From the NCBI GenBank assembly GCA_016841045.1, contig JAENZX010000020.1:1-64000 (forward strand): DNA of 64,000 bases, given 5' to 3'. Origin of the DNA: Thermincola carboxydiphila. Lineage in GTDB: Bacteria; Bacillota; Thermincolia; Thermincolales; UBA2595. Of the stretch, positions 8,782-17,619 are shown one piece after another. The stretch's first letter is position 1. Each line of letters starts with the position of its first letter. The position numbers and the translations under genes are program-made. The notes under the pieces were generated by a model. The model worked only from the letters and a program-made list of their open reading frames with translations, searched no databases and was not told where the DNA came from.

Positions 8782-9459
8782 TTAAGATATAAGAATTTTT
8801 CCTATAATCCTTACACAACTGCCGTCATCAATAACTGCGGCATTAGCTTCGTCTGTATCCATATGCATTTCTGTTATAAAATTGTTATCGACTCTCACCA
8901 GCACCCCATTAAATATAAGGTCACGCTCTCCGTCGACAAGGACCTGAACCCGGTCCCCGTCAGTTAAACCTAGGGTTGAGGCGTCCTTGGGATGCATGTG
9001 GATGTGAGTAGCAGCAAGGATAACACCTTCACGCAGGGTAACGGCTCCAGAGGGGCCAACAAGGACTATTCCGGGACTTCCTGCTATATCACCTGAATCT
9101 CTAACAGGTGGATCTATCCCAAGGTGATACCCGTCAGTGCCGGAAATTTCTACCTGAGTTTTTGAGCGCAGCGGGCCAAGGATACGAACTTCTTCAATAA
9201 CACCTTTTGGACCGACAATGGTCAGGGTTTCTTTTGCAGCAAACTGACCGGGTTGGGCCAGATCACGATAAGGACTGATTTCAAACCCTGATCCGTAGGT
9301 CAGATCAAGGTGTTCACGGGAAATGTGTATATGTCGTCCCGAGATCCTCACCGGTATTTCGCTGTATCCTGATATTACCGGTTCAACGGCGGGAAGTGCT
9401 TCCTCCATTGGACGCGGAGCGCTCTGCTCAGACCAGCAGCTATAATCAACGTCAGTCAT
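8782..9459 (-). CDS. pduL: PduL-type phosphate acyltransferase (phosphotransacetylase)
   Basis: PduL exchanges CoA and phosphate on acyl groups (acetyl-CoA to acetyl phosphate), using zinc in a double beta-barrel fold. The start ATG 9459 follows AAGGGGGG; a 20-residue longer frame has no good site. The 225 aa product has the two zinc-binding His motifs, RHIHISREHLD near residue 42 and ATHIHMHPKDA near residue 150, and the C-terminal EMHMDTDEANAA. In some acetogens PduL replaces the classical Pta, so here it probably links acetyl-CoA from the Acs enzymes to acetate and ATP formation. The role is inferred from family and setting. Confidence 0.88.
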   Translation of the reverse strand: MTDVDYSCWSEQSAPRPMEEALPAVEPVISGYSEIPVRISGRHIHISREHLDLTYGSGFEISPYRDLAQPGQFAAKETLTIVGPKGVIEEVRILGPLRSKTQVEISGTDGYHLGIDPPVRDSGDIAGSPGIVLVGPSGAVTLREGVILAATHIHMHPKDASTLGLTDGDRVQVLVDGERDLIFNGVLVRVDNNFITEMHMDTDEANAAVIDDGSCVRIIGKILIS

Positions 9460-9546
9460 GCTCTGCCCCCCTTTGAAAAAATTTTTGTGATTATGTTCTA
9501 TTTTGCCCATTCTAAGCATATATATTTAATTTAAAAAATTTTCACT

Positions 9547-9574
9547 TTGAAAACGATAAATCAACTGTTATAAT
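9547..9574 (+). promoter_or_regulatory. Sigma-A type promoter for the ACT-domain/UPF0210 pair
   Basis: TTGAAA at 9547-9552 and a consensus TATAAT at 9569-9574, spaced 16 bp, about 50 bases before the GTG start at 9624. Confidence 0.7.
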
Positions 9575-9623
9575 GGTAATATTATTATCCAAAAGAAATT
9601 TTTCACTAAAGGAGCTGGAGTTC

Positions 9624-9932
9624 GTGACTCAAAAGATTATTTCCAAGGAAGATGAAAGCGGCAATAAGGTAATCATTACAGTTCTTGGTCAGGATAAAGT
9701 TGGTATCATTTCCGGTATTTCTTCCATTCTTGCTGAAAATGGTGTGAATATCCTTGATATCAGCCAGACTATTCTTCAGGATATTTTTACAATGGTAATG
9801 CTGTGTGATATTTCAAAGTCCAGCGTTCAATTCGGGGCACTAAAGGCCGGTCTTGAGGGCAAGGGTGAGGAACTTGGTGTTCAGATTCAAATCCAGCATG
9901 AAGATGTTTTCAAATTTATGCATAGAATATAA
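9624..9932 (+). CDS. ACT-domain regulatory protein (UPF0237 family)
   Basis: A 102 aa protein consisting of one ACT domain, a small ligand-sensing fold. GTG 9624 is chosen because AAGGAGCTGG lies before it and because a promoter -10 box overlaps the longer frame. The core reads VIITVLGQDKVGIISGISSILAENGVNILDIS, then DIFTMVMLCDIS, as in the UPF0237 family. It precedes a UPF0210 gene by 51 bp, a pairing common in Firmicutes, suggesting a shared role that is still not known. Confidence 0.88.
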   Translation: MTQKIISKEDESGNKVIITVLGQDKVGIISGISSILAENGVNILDISQTILQDIFTMVMLCDISKSSVQFGALKAGLEGKGEELGVQIQIQHEDVFKFMHRI

Positions 9933-9983
9933 CATCTTTATGCCTAGAAATTTAGCACTGCAGGTAGAAGGGAGATATTAATT

Positions 9984-11342
9984 TTGCTTAGTGTTCAGGA
10001 AATTATGGAAACTATTCGCATGGTTCAGCATGAAAATCTGGATATCCGGACAATAACTATGGGTATCAGTTTAAGAGATTGCTGCCACAGCGATTATCGG
10101 GTAGCAGGACAACAAATTTATGATAAAATTACTAAGGTGGCAGCAAACCTTGTACGTACAGGAGAAGATATAGAGAAGGAGTATGGGATACCAATTGTAA
10201 ATAAGCGTATCTCAGTAACACCCATCTCAGTAATTGCGGAAAGCAGTAAAACTGATAACTTTGTTCACTTTGCTGAGGTAATGGACAAGGCTGCAGCTGA
10301 GGTCGGTGTTAACTTTATCGGAGGTTTTTCAGCCCTGGTACATAAAGGGTTTACCAGCGGGGATATCAGGCTGATAAGATCTATTCCGCAGGCTTTGGCA
10401 GTTACTGAAAGGGTGTGCTCATCAGTAAATGTGGCCACAACTAAAGCCGGAATAAATATGGATGCTGTTTACCAAATGGGCAGGATTATAAAGGAAGCGG
10501 CTGAACTTACGGCCGATCGTGATGGATTGGGCTGTGCCAAGCTGGTGGTTTTTGCTAATGTACCTGAAGATAACCCATTCATGGCAGGAGCTTTTCATGG
10601 CGTTGGTGAGCCAGAATGTGTTATAAACGTTGGAGTAAGCGGCCCTGGTGTAGTAAAAAATACTGTAGATAAAGTAAAAGATGCTGATTTTGGCACTTTA
10701 GCAGAGATGATAAAAAGGACTGCTTTTAAGATTACCCGGATGGGGGAACTGGTAGGCAGGGCAGCATCTCAAAAACTAGGGGTTCCTTTCGGTATAGTTG
10801 ACTTATCACTTGCACCTACTCCTGCTATAGGAGACAGTGTAGCTGATATTCTCGAAGGCATGGGGCTGGAACGTTGTGGTACACATGGCACTACTGCGGC
10901 CCTGGCACTATTAAATGATGCTGTTAAAAAAGGTGGGGCTATGGCTTCATCTTATGTTGGAGGCTTAAGCGGAGCATTCATTCCCGTCAGCGAGGATGCC
11001 GGGATGATAAGAGCTGTAGAAGAAGGCGCTCTTTCTCTTGAAAAGTTAGAAGCTATGACGTGTGTATGCTCAGTAGGTCTTGACATGATTGCTGTTCCCG
11101 GTGATACTTCAGCTGAAACCATTGCAGCTATTATTGCTGATGAAGCTGCTATAGGAGTGGTTAACCAAAAGACTACTGCTGTTAGGATTATACCTGCCCC
11201 CGGCAAAAGAGAAGGTGATTATGTGGAATTTGGCGGTCTACTTGGTCATGCGCCTGTAATGCAGGTAAACAAATACAGTTCTAACGAATTTGTCAAACGG
11301 GGTGGCCGTATACCGGCCCCTATTCAGAGTCTTAGAAACTAG
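9984..11342 (+). CDS. UPF0210 (DUF711) family protein
   Basis: A 452 aa member of the UPF0210/DUF711 family, which has a fold related to pyruvate formate-lyase but no established reaction. TTG 9984 follows AAGGGAGAT. Family blocks include [13 protein letters not shown] near residue 20, [14 protein letters not shown] near residue 114, and [27 protein letters not shown] near residue 270. It is cotranscribed with the ACT-domain gene and ends at a clear terminator. Confidence 0.9.
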   Translation: MLSVQEIMETIRMVQHENLDIRTITMGISLRDCCHSDYRVAGQQIYDKITKVAANLVRTGEDIEKEYGIPIVNKRISVTPISVIAESSKTDNFVHFAEVMDKAAAEVGVNFIGGFSALVHKGFTSGDIRLIRSIPQALAVTERVCSSVNVATTKAGINMDAVYQMGRIIKEAAELTADRDGLGCAKLVVFANVPEDNPFMAGAFHGVGEPECVINVGVSGPGVVKNTVDKVKDADFGTLAEMIKRTAFKITRMGELVGRAASQKLGVPFGIVDLSLAPTPAIGDSVADILEGMGLERCGTHGTTAALALLNDAVKKGGAMASSYVGGLSGAFIPVSEDAGMIRAVEEGALSLEKLEAMTCVCSVGLDMIAVPGDTSAETIAAIIADEAAIGVVNQKTTAVRIIPAPGKREGDYVEFGGLLGHAPVMQVNKYSSNEFVKRGGRIPAPIQSLRN

Positions 11343-11356
11343 TAATTTTGTATAAT

Positions 11357-11397
11357 CAAACTGCCTTGGGACATTTAGCCCAAGGCAGTTTGGTTTT
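11357..11397 (+). terminator. Terminator after the UPF0210 gene
   Basis: A perfect 14-bp stem (11357-11370 with 11379-11392) with an 8-base loop, followed by GTTTTA. It lies 15 bases after the UPF0210 stop codon. Confidence 0.8.
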
Positions 11398-11563
11398 ATA
11401 TGAGTTGATAAACCAGTAATTACCGGTGTCTAATTTATAAAATTTAGAAGGATTTCTATAGGATATGTCGAAAAGTACAGTACATAAGTTAAACTGAATT
11501 TTTCTGCCAAATAACCACTTAAACTTAGTATAAGACGCAGCAATATTTGTGGGAGGGATTAAA

Positions 11564-12223
11564 ATGGAGAAACTTAGGATTATGGTGTGCGACAGTCACG
11601 AAGTGGTACGTCTGGGGATTAGTTTCATTTTTAAGTGTACGGAAGATATTGAAGTTGTTGCAGAAGCAGGAAGCTGCAGAGAAGTTGTTCAGAAAGCTGA
11701 TGAATGTCGATTAGATGTTGTTATCATGGATGCACGCCTTGCTGATGAATGTTCCATTAACACATGCAAGGTATTAAAGGAAAAGTATCCACAAATAAAA
11801 GTCGTCATGCTTGTTTCACCAACCGATGAAGATAGCATTTTCAATGCTATAACAGCAGGGGCCGACGGTCTGCTGCCAAAACAGATAAAAAGCGAGGAGC
11901 TTACTAAAGCTGTCAGAATGGTTATTGAGGGTAAGTCTATGTTAGATCCGTCCATTACCACCAGAGTTATGGACACGGTAAAAAAAGGTTTTTTTAACCA
12001 GGAAAGAAAAGAAGCCATCCTTAACCCCCAGGAAAGAAGGATCCTGGGACTAATTGCCGAAGGCAAAACCAATAAAGAAATAGCTCAGAAACTGATGTTA
12101 AGCAATAACACTATCAAGAATTACGTGAGCGCAATCTTAAGTAAGCTAAATTTCAGCAATAGGGCTGAAGCTGCCGCGTATGCTGTAAGAAATAACCTGG
12201 GCCAGCATAGAGCAGCAAACTGA
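11564..12223 (+). CDS. NarL/FixJ-type response regulator
   Basis: A two-component DNA-binding regulator of 219 aa. ATG 11564 is preceded by GGGAGG; the longer GTG frame would contain that site. Receiver domain at residues 1-120 with the acidic pair near the start (VCDSHEVVR), the phospho-acceptor Asp in VVIMDARLADE near residue 53, and a Lys in LPKQIKSEEL near residue 106. A LuxR-type helix-turn-helix follows (LNPQERRILGLIAEGKTNKEIAQKL) near residues 150-210. No histidine kinase is next to it. It lies just upstream of the cytochrome cluster and may control it, which is an inference from position. Confidence 0.92.
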   Translation: MEKLRIMVCDSHEVVRLGISFIFKCTEDIEVVAEAGSCREVVQKADECRLDVVIMDARLADECSINTCKVLKEKYPQIKVVMLVSPTDEDSIFNAITAGADGLLPKQIKSEELTKAVRMVIEGKSMLDPSITTRVMDTVKKGFFNQERKEAILNPQERRILGLIAEGKTNKEIAQKLMLSNNTIKNYVSAILSKLNFSNRAEAAAYAVRNNLGQHRAAN

Positions 12224-12242
12224 AAATTTCTATTGTATGAAG

Positions 12243-12270
12243 AGAGGCAGGGATACCTGCCTCTTTTGTT
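12243..12270 (+). terminator. Terminator after the response regulator
   Basis: A 9-bp stem (AGAGGCAGG at 12243-12251 with CCTGCCTCT at 12256-12264), a GATA loop and a TTTTGTT tail, 20 bases after the stop codon. Confidence 0.75.
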
Positions 12271-12557
12271 ATATTGCGGCTGGGGCTTAGATCCAGTGGC
12301 ATAACATGTATCCCACCCACGACTTTCCATGTACTTTTGGACATGTCCATTCCTACCTTCGTAAAAGTACGTTCGTGTATAAATTAAAGGGTATTTCTTA
12401 TAGAACGATTCTGTGACTTTCGGCACATGTTTTGGTTTCGGAGTTATGATAACATGTTCATGAACGGAAAGACTCCAAGGGCTTCGCTATAATACAAGGA
12501 TACATAGTCAGGTAAATATTTTGACTGATCTTAGCCCAAAGCCTGGGAGGTACCGTG
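12271..12557 (+). promoter_or_regulatory. Leader and probable promoter of the cytochrome cluster
   Basis: About 290 bases without a convincing gene. TATAAT at 12488-12493 is a perfect -10 box, without a strong -35 at the right distance. Just upstream, GTTCATGAAC (12456-12465) is a 10-base palindrome, and ACATGTT occurs twice (near 12425 and 12452). Such sites would suit an activator-dependent promoter. The assignment rests only on these patterns. Confidence 0.4.
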
Positions 12558-13793
12558 ATGAATATAAAAGATCTGCTTAGCGATAGAAAGAAAATACTAA
12601 AATTCACAATCTTGACCATAGGGGTTCTTGCAGTAATGTTTCTATTAGCAGTAGGAATAACCTATGGTACTTCTTTTCCTAAGTTTTGTGCAAGTTGTCA
12701 CATAATGAAACCTGAGTTTGCGACATGGCAGGCATCTTCCCATAGTCAGGTTAATTGTACGGTTTGTCACGTTGACCCTGGGCTTACAAATGCCCTCAAG
12801 CATAAAGTTGTTGCCACAAAAGAACTGTACCTTTATGCAACTAAAACTTATGAACTACCTATCCATATGACGGAAACCATACCAGACAGCAGGTGTTTAC
12901 AGTGCCATTCTCTCAAGAGAAAGATATCTGCTTCGTCAAGTGACTTGTATATACCCCACCAAACGCATTATGATAAGAAAATTGCCTGTGTGAAGTGTCA
13001 CCAGGGTGTGGCCCACGGGAAAGTAGCTTCCAGAGGAATGACAATGGGTGGCGACTTTAATTCATGGGATCGTTCTGCAGGTCAAAAAGTAATGACCAAA
13101 GATTTCATGATTCCCAAGATGGACCTATGTATGGACTGCCATGGCAGGCGGGGAGTTACAGTAGCTTGTGAAGCCTGCCATACCAGTAGTGTTAAGCCGG
13201 ATTCTCATAGGCAGAATCCCTTTAAGCTTAATCACGGGATAGATGCTAAAAAGAACATCAAGTACTGTGATACCTGCCACGCCTACATCAAAGCTCCGGG
13301 CGTGACTTCAAAGGATCTTCCCGAGGAAGAAGACCCGGTAGAAAAATACCTCAATAGCTTTCAGACAGGTGCAGATTCTGACTACACAGATTATGCCAGA
13401 ACCAACGAATACTGTGTGGACTGCCACAAGAAGCGGCCTGTCACTCATAGTGAAACCTGGCCTTTTGAACACGGTAAAGCAGTTGAAAAGAATGAACAGC
13501 GATGTTTGGTTTGTCACAGTCCCAGGTCAGATGTAAAAGGTACAACAAATCAGGGGGCATGTTCGTCTTGTCATCCCAGTATCCATAAAACTCCGTGGCG
13601 GATATCGCATCCATTCCCAGTTCCTGAAAAGTTAGGACTTTTGGAGCCAAAGTGCTTCCAGTGTCATATAAAAGATATCTGTACAAGTTGTCATGGTACC
13701 AAAAGGACTCCTGCAAAGCTTCCTAAAGCAAAGGTTACGATAACGGCAGGGGCGCAGGGGCAAATAATACCAACTCCAGGTCGCACCAACTGA
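12558..13793 (+). CDS. Membrane-anchored dodecaheme c-type cytochrome (NapC/NirT-like N-terminus)
   Basis: A 411 aa multiheme cytochrome with 12 CxxCH haem-binding motifs, the first at about residues 44-48 (CASCH) and the last at about 375-379 (CTSCH). One transmembrane helix at residues 16-38 (a hydrophobic run ending in VGITYG) anchors it, with the haems outside. The arrangement resembles NapC/CymA quinol dehydrogenases extended by extra haems, so it probably takes electrons from menaquinol and passes them to the cell exterior. ATG 12558 sits 7 bases after GGGAGG, a better fit than the GTG one codon earlier. It is the first gene of a cluster with two secreted cytochromes. Confidence 0.92.
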   Translation: MNIKDLLSDRKKILKFTILTIGVLAVMFLLAVGITYGTSFPKFCASCHIMKPEFATWQASSHSQVNCTVCHVDPGLTNALKHKVVATKELYLYATKTYELPIHMTETIPDSRCLQCHSLKRKISASSSDLYIPHQTHYDKKIACVKCHQGVAHGKVASRGMTMGGDFNSWDRSAGQKVMTKDFMIPKMDLCMDCHGRRGVTVACEACHTSSVKPDSHRQNPFKLNHGIDAKKNIKYCDTCHAYIKAPGVTSKDLPEEEDPVEKYLNSFQTGADSDYTDYARTNEYCVDCHKKRPVTHSETWPFEHGKAVEKNEQRCLVCHSPRSDVKGTTNQGACSSCHPSIHKTPWRISHPFPVPEKLGLLEPKCFQCHIKDICTSCHGTKRTPAKLPKAKVTITAGAQGQIIPTPGRTN

Positions 13794-13794
13794 A

Positions 13795-13850
13795 CGAAGT
13801 CAAAACGAAGTTAAAAACGAAGCTAAAAACGAGCCAAAAACGAAGCAAAA
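13795..13850 (+). repeat. Five tandem imperfect 11-12 base repeats before the TPR gene
   Basis: The unit AAAAACGAAGC recurs about five times with small changes (ACGAAGTC, AACGAAGTT, AACGAAGCT, AACGAGCC, AACGAAGC) and runs directly into the ribosome site AAAAAGGAGG. It starts at the stop codon of the dodecaheme gene. The purine-rich array may act as a ribosome standby site or simply be slippage-derived sequence. Confidence 0.65.
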
Positions 13851-13864
13851 AGGAGGAACAATTC

Positions 13865-14515
13865 ATGAGTACCCTCACACCTAACATCCGTTCTGAGGAG
13901 AAAAACTTCACGATTTTACAGGCAATTGCCATAATACTGCTTTCAGCAGCGGTATTTATTGGAGCGGGTTTTCTTGTAGGAAAGACATTCTTTTGGAAGT
14001 CGGTAAACGATACCCGTGTTGACCAGCAGTTATCATTTTATCAGGCCAAGGTAGATGCCGAACCAAAAGTGCCGGAAAACAGGGTGAACCTCGGGTACAC
14101 CTATTTTCTAAAAGGCAAAAATGAAGAAGCATTACGTCAGTTCAAGGTTGCTGCTGATCTTGACCCTAAATATGCTTCGGCTTATTACAATATGGGTACT
14201 GTGTACCAGGAAGAAAAGAAATATGACGAAGCCCTTGAGGCATTTTCAAAAGCGGCAAAGCTGGCTCCGCGTGATTATAAAAACTTTCTGATGATGGGTG
14301 TTGTCTATAACGCCCAAGGTAACTATAAGGACGCCATTACTGCTTTAAACAGGGCTAATGAAGAAAATCCGGGTTCATCTGATGTTATATATCAAATAGG
14401 CATAGCTGCAGAGAAAACCGGCGACAAAGAAGGGGCAAAAGAACTATATAAAACCGCTCTCGAGTTTGATCCAAAATACCAGGATGCCAAGGACGCACTG
14501 GCAAGACTTAAGTAA
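13865..14515 (+). CDS. Membrane-anchored TPR-repeat protein
   Basis: A 216 aa protein with an N-terminal transmembrane helix at residues 18-42 (a hydrophobic run AIAIILLSAAVFIGAGFLVG) and at least three or four tetratricopeptide repeats from about residue 72 on (NLGYTYFLKGKNEEALRQF; YYNMGTVYQEEKKYDEALEAF; MMGVVYNAQGNYKDAITAL; YQIGIAAEKTGDKEGAKELY). The repeats are predicted to lie outside the membrane and to mediate protein contacts. ATG 13865 follows AAGGAGG. Placed between cytochrome genes, it is likely an assembly or scaffolding factor for the electron-transfer complex. Confidence 0.88.
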   Translation: MSTLTPNIRSEEKNFTILQAIAIILLSAAVFIGAGFLVGKTFFWKSVNDTRVDQQLSFYQAKVDAEPKVPENRVNLGYTYFLKGKNEEALRQFKVAADLDPKYASAYYNMGTVYQEEKKYDEALEAFSKAAKLAPRDYKNFLMMGVVYNAQGNYKDAITALNRANEENPGSSDVIYQIGIAAEKTGDKEGAKELYKTALEFDPKYQDAKDALARLK

Positions 14516-14632
14516 CCTGAACTTAAATTACAGTAGTAATCACACCAACAATTACACCATATAAAGAAACGGAACGTAGTTAAGCAGAAACTATATTAAG
14601 TGAGGTGAACTGGCTTCTATAGCCAGAAAACT

Positions 14633-15643
14633 ATGACAGAAATTGCTCAGAAAAGACCGTTCTCCATCAAAAGAAAATATGTCTACTGGGTTATTCAGTT
14701 AATGTTTGTGATTGCACTTACTGGGTTCCTATACAGCTATTTCACAAATAAGAACGTTTTCCAGGGTGTGCAGAACTTCGCCGCAACCCCAACAGGTGAG
14801 CCGACCTTTGTGAAACTCATCTACGGGAAGTTCGGTGGAGGAGAGTTTGAAAAGCCGATGGCTGTTACGGTTGCCAATGAAAGAATCTATGTTTCTGATA
14901 CTAATAAAAAGAGAATTCAGATTTTTGACCTTGAGGGTAATCCTATCAAGACTTTCGGTGAATGGGGCAGCAAACCCGGGCAATTCCAGTTTCCATATGG
15001 AGTTGCAGGTGACAGCAACGGTAATATTTTTGTTGCTGACCTCTACAACAATTCAGTTTCCAAATTTGATAAAGACGGTAAGTACCTTGGACTGTTCGCC
15101 GAAAAGCAGGCTTCGGAAAAGGTGCTCGTGGCCCCTGCAGGATTGGCTGTAAAAGAAGAGAGAGTTTATGTAACTGATGTGGAACTGAATGTCGTAAAGG
15201 TATTTGATTTGAATGGTAATCTGGTTAAACAGATTGGCAGCAAGGGCGTTAAGCCGGGACAGTTTAATGCCCCTAACGCAGTAGCTGTTGATGGTGAAGG
15301 TAAAATTTATGTAACTGACACTGGTAACCAGAGGGTTCAGGTTTTTGATAAAAACGGCAAGTTCCTTAAAATAATTAACGGTTCAGTTGATGGTAACGGA
15401 CAGTCAGTTTTTGTTAATCCAAGGGGTATTTCGGTAGATGACAATGGTAATGTATTTGTGGTCAGCAACCTGACCCACCGTTTCTATGTATTTGACAAAG
15501 ATGGCAAACAGAAGGCTGCAATCGGTGGATATGGCGAAGGTGAAAAACAGTTCTCACTTCCTAACGGGCTCTTTGTTGATGAAAGAGGCAGGGTTTATAT
15601 TACTGATACCATGAACCAGAGAGTAGCTGTATTCCAGTCATAA
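14633..15643 (+). CDS. Membrane-anchored NHL-repeat beta-propeller protein
   Basis: A 336 aa protein with an N-terminal transmembrane helix at residues 16-36 (YWVIQLMFVIALTGFLYSYF) followed by a beta-propeller of about six NHL repeats. The repeats are easy to see: GEFEKPMAVTV…RIYVSDTNKKRIQIFD, GQFQFPYGVAGD, GQFNAPNAVAVD, and QFSLPNGLFVDERGRVYITD. There are no haem motifs. In the cluster it probably serves as an extracytoplasmic binding or docking platform for the cytochromes. The function is inferred from the fold and neighbours. Confidence 0.9.
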   Translation: MTEIAQKRPFSIKRKYVYWVIQLMFVIALTGFLYSYFTNKNVFQGVQNFAATPTGEPTFVKLIYGKFGGGEFEKPMAVTVANERIYVSDTNKKRIQIFDLEGNPIKTFGEWGSKPGQFQFPYGVAGDSNGNIFVADLYNNSVSKFDKDGKYLGLFAEKQASEKVLVAPAGLAVKEERVYVTDVELNVVKVFDLNGNLVKQIGSKGVKPGQFNAPNAVAVDGEGKIYVTDTGNQRVQVFDKNGKFLKIINGSVDGNGQSVFVNPRGISVDDNGNVFVVSNLTHRFYVFDKDGKQKAAIGGYGEGEKQFSLPNGLFVDERGRVYITDTMNQRVAVFQS

Positions 15644-15646
15644 AGA

Positions 15647-15690
15647 GTTATCTACAAAAAAGAGTTATCAACAAATAAGAGTTTCAACAA
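15647..15690 (+). repeat. Three imperfect direct repeats downstream of the NHL gene
   Basis: AAGAGTTATCTACAAA, AAGAGTTATCAACAAA and TAAGAGTTTCAACAAA follow one another, starting right at the NHL stop codon. Their position mirrors the tandem repeats after the dodecaheme gene. No function is evident. Confidence 0.5.
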
Positions 15691-15836
15691 AAAAGGGGTC
15701 GCGGCAAAACAACTAAGGTTTCAAGTGGAAAATGCCACTTAAACATTCGCCCTAATCCGCTGTGAAGGGAGGTGAGATAGTGAAAAGCATGGTGAAATAC
15801 TTTAATAAGACCAGACAAATTAAAGGAGGAAACAAA

Positions 15837-17312
15837 GTGAAAAAGTTCAGCTTAGTAATGGCTTTAGCCATGGCTATTATGCTGACTATCGGGGTAAGTG
15901 CAGCTCTCGCAGCTCCTGGAGATTATCAACCCGGTACTCAGACTACCAGCGATAAGTATACTACTACTCTCGATTCTACAATGGGTAATTCAGATTCTAC
16001 TTCTTATGGTCTAAGGAACGGTCTGAGCAACGCCAACCAGACTGGAACAGGCGAAGAAGTAAATGACGGCTCAACTGCCGGCGATGTTATCAAGAACGTA
16101 ACAGGTCAGAGAACTCACGGAGAGTATCAGAATGATACCAACTCCTGTGCTTCCTGCCACCAGACTCACACCGCTTCCGGTAAAAATTTATTGTTCAAAA
16201 ACGGAACTTATAACACATGTACTGCATGTCATGACGGTACACTCGGTTTTTACAATGTATTTCAGGGCTCCAATGCTGGTACCTTTGGTGGTAACCCTGA
16301 CAAGGCAGTAGGCAACGCTTCAGTTCACATGGCAACCGGTGTTATGACTGTTGCAGCCGCTCCTGGTGGTAACAGAACCAGTACAGATTCCAATACCTGG
16401 GGTAAAGAATTTAACTGCGCAAGCTGCCACAGCCCGCACGGTTCCTATAGTGACAGGTTACTTCACTACAACCCCAACGGTGTTGGTAATACCGCTCCTA
16501 CCGACGCTACCGGTAATCCAACCGGTGGTAAGAAGATTGTAAACGCTACTATAGCTTATGATTCCGCAACTGGCAAGTACACTGCAGTAGATGCTTCCGG
16601 TAATACTGTTGCAGGTCCGTTCCTCTATGGTTACACTTATGGTAAGCCTAAGCTTTACTGGTCTCAGATTCGCGTAAAAGATGCTACAGGTGTCTTCACT
16701 CACAAGTACAGCGCTTCCGAGTCCTGGAACGATGTTCTTAAAGTTAACTATCGTGGTGGATACTTCACAGATCCTGACGGCGTTCTCGCAGGCAAAACTG
16801 CTGCTGATATCCAGATGGACGTAGCACCTGCAACTGTTGTTAAGATGAATGCAGCTCAAATCGGTACCACCCCGAACAACGTTGCTATTACTTCAGTTAC
16901 CAGCTACAAGTCAGGGGTAAGCGGATTCTGTGCAGCTTGCCATACTGACTACAATTCTACCAGTGCTCAATCAGAATCAGGTACCTTCAGTAAGGCATTC
17001 CGTCACAAGATTGTACAGGGTCTGAAGACTGGTATGATCGGTGAAGAAAAACTTGTTAACGGAGTTGCAACTCCTAACCAGACCATGGTTTGTCTGTCCT
17101 GCCATTATGCACACGGTACTGACAAGTCAACTATGTTAGACGCTCGTGATACCGCAGTAACCGCTCCTGATGTTAACGCTTCTTCAGCTCTTAAGCGTTA
17201 CACCAATATGGCTGTTTGCTGGAAGTGTCATACCGACTCCAAAGCTGAGCAGCTGAAGAACAACGACTCACTCTGGAACCAGAAGGACGCTGGAACAGCT
17301 CCTATTAACTAA
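15837..17312 (+). CDS. Secreted hexaheme c-type cytochrome
   Basis: A 491 aa exported cytochrome with six CxxCH motifs: CASCHQTH near residue 104, CTACH, CASCHSPHG, CAACH, CLSCHYAHG and CWKCH near residue 461. The start is GTG 15837, chosen because AAAGGAGG precedes it and the protein then begins with a textbook signal peptide (Lys-Lys, a hydrophobic core, cleavage after ALA). A longer frame from 15762 adds 25 residues before the signal peptide and is unlikely. Haem pairs separated by a long Ser/Thr/Gly-rich stretch (residues 200-350) suggest a surface-exposed protein. Probable partner of the membrane cytochrome in extracellular electron transfer. Confidence 0.9.
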   Translation: MKKFSLVMALAMAIMLTIGVSAALAAPGDYQPGTQTTSDKYTTTLDSTMGNSDSTSYGLRNGLSNANQTGTGEEVNDGSTAGDVIKNVTGQRTHGEYQNDTNSCASCHQTHTASGKNLLFKNGTYNTCTACHDGTLGFYNVFQGSNAGTFGGNPDKAVGNASVHMATGVMTVAAAPGGNRTSTDSNTWGKEFNCASCHSPHGSYSDRLLHYNPNGVGNTAPTDATGNPTGGKKIVNATIAYDSATGKYTAVDASGNTVAGPFLYGYTYGKPKLYWSQIRVKDATGVFTHKYSASESWNDVLKVNYRGGYFTDPDGVLAGKTAADIQMDVAPATVVKMNAAQIGTTPNNVAITSVTSYKSGVSGFCAACHTDYNSTSAQSESGTFSKAFRHKIVQGLKTGMIGEEKLVNGVATPNQTMVCLSCHYAHGTDKSTMLDARDTAVTAPDVNASSALKRYTNMAVCWKCHTDSKAEQLKNNDSLWNQKDAGTAPIN

Positions 17313-17373
17313 TTAAAAAGTAAGTCCAAGTAATAACACGTATACCAGACGTTTTAATAAGGTATTCAAGGGA

Positions 17374-17400
17374 TAGGGGGGCATTCGCCCCCTCTTTTTT
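17374..17400 (+). terminator. Terminator after the hexaheme cytochrome
   Basis: GGGGGC (17377-17382) pairs with GCCCCC (17387-17392) around an ATTC loop, followed by TCTTTTTT. It separates the first four cluster genes from the decaheme gene. Confidence 0.8.
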
Positions 17401-17571
17401 CTGTTATTTTGTTTTCGTTAGGCCGCATATAAAATAAAAAATTATAAATTTACTTATCACCTGTTAGTAAACTAATACTTTTCTTAAAAGTATGTTTCAT
17501 ATTAGTGGCATTAGCTTCCAGTAAGACAAAAGACATTTTTAAGGAAAATTATAAAGGATTTTCCAAATGGA

Positions 17572-17589
17572 ATGTCGAAGTTTGTCGAA
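17572..17589 (+). promoter_or_regulatory. Two adjacent Spo0A-box-like sequences upstream of the decaheme gene
   Basis: ATGTCGAA (17572-17579) and TTGTCGAA (17582-17589) lie 10 bp apart, one helical turn. The second matches the Spo0A box TTGTCGAA exactly. They fall between the hexaheme terminator and the likely start at 17620. The match is short and could be chance. The rest of 17401-17571 holds only a small AT hairpin (17475-17493). Confidence 0.3.
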
Positions 17590-17619
17590 AATGTTAAATC
17601 TTTATCTTGGGGGGAGCTT

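Noticed and set aside
13795-13850. CRISPR array
   Set aside because: The repeat units are 11-12 bases, contiguous and without spacers; no cas genes are present in the window.
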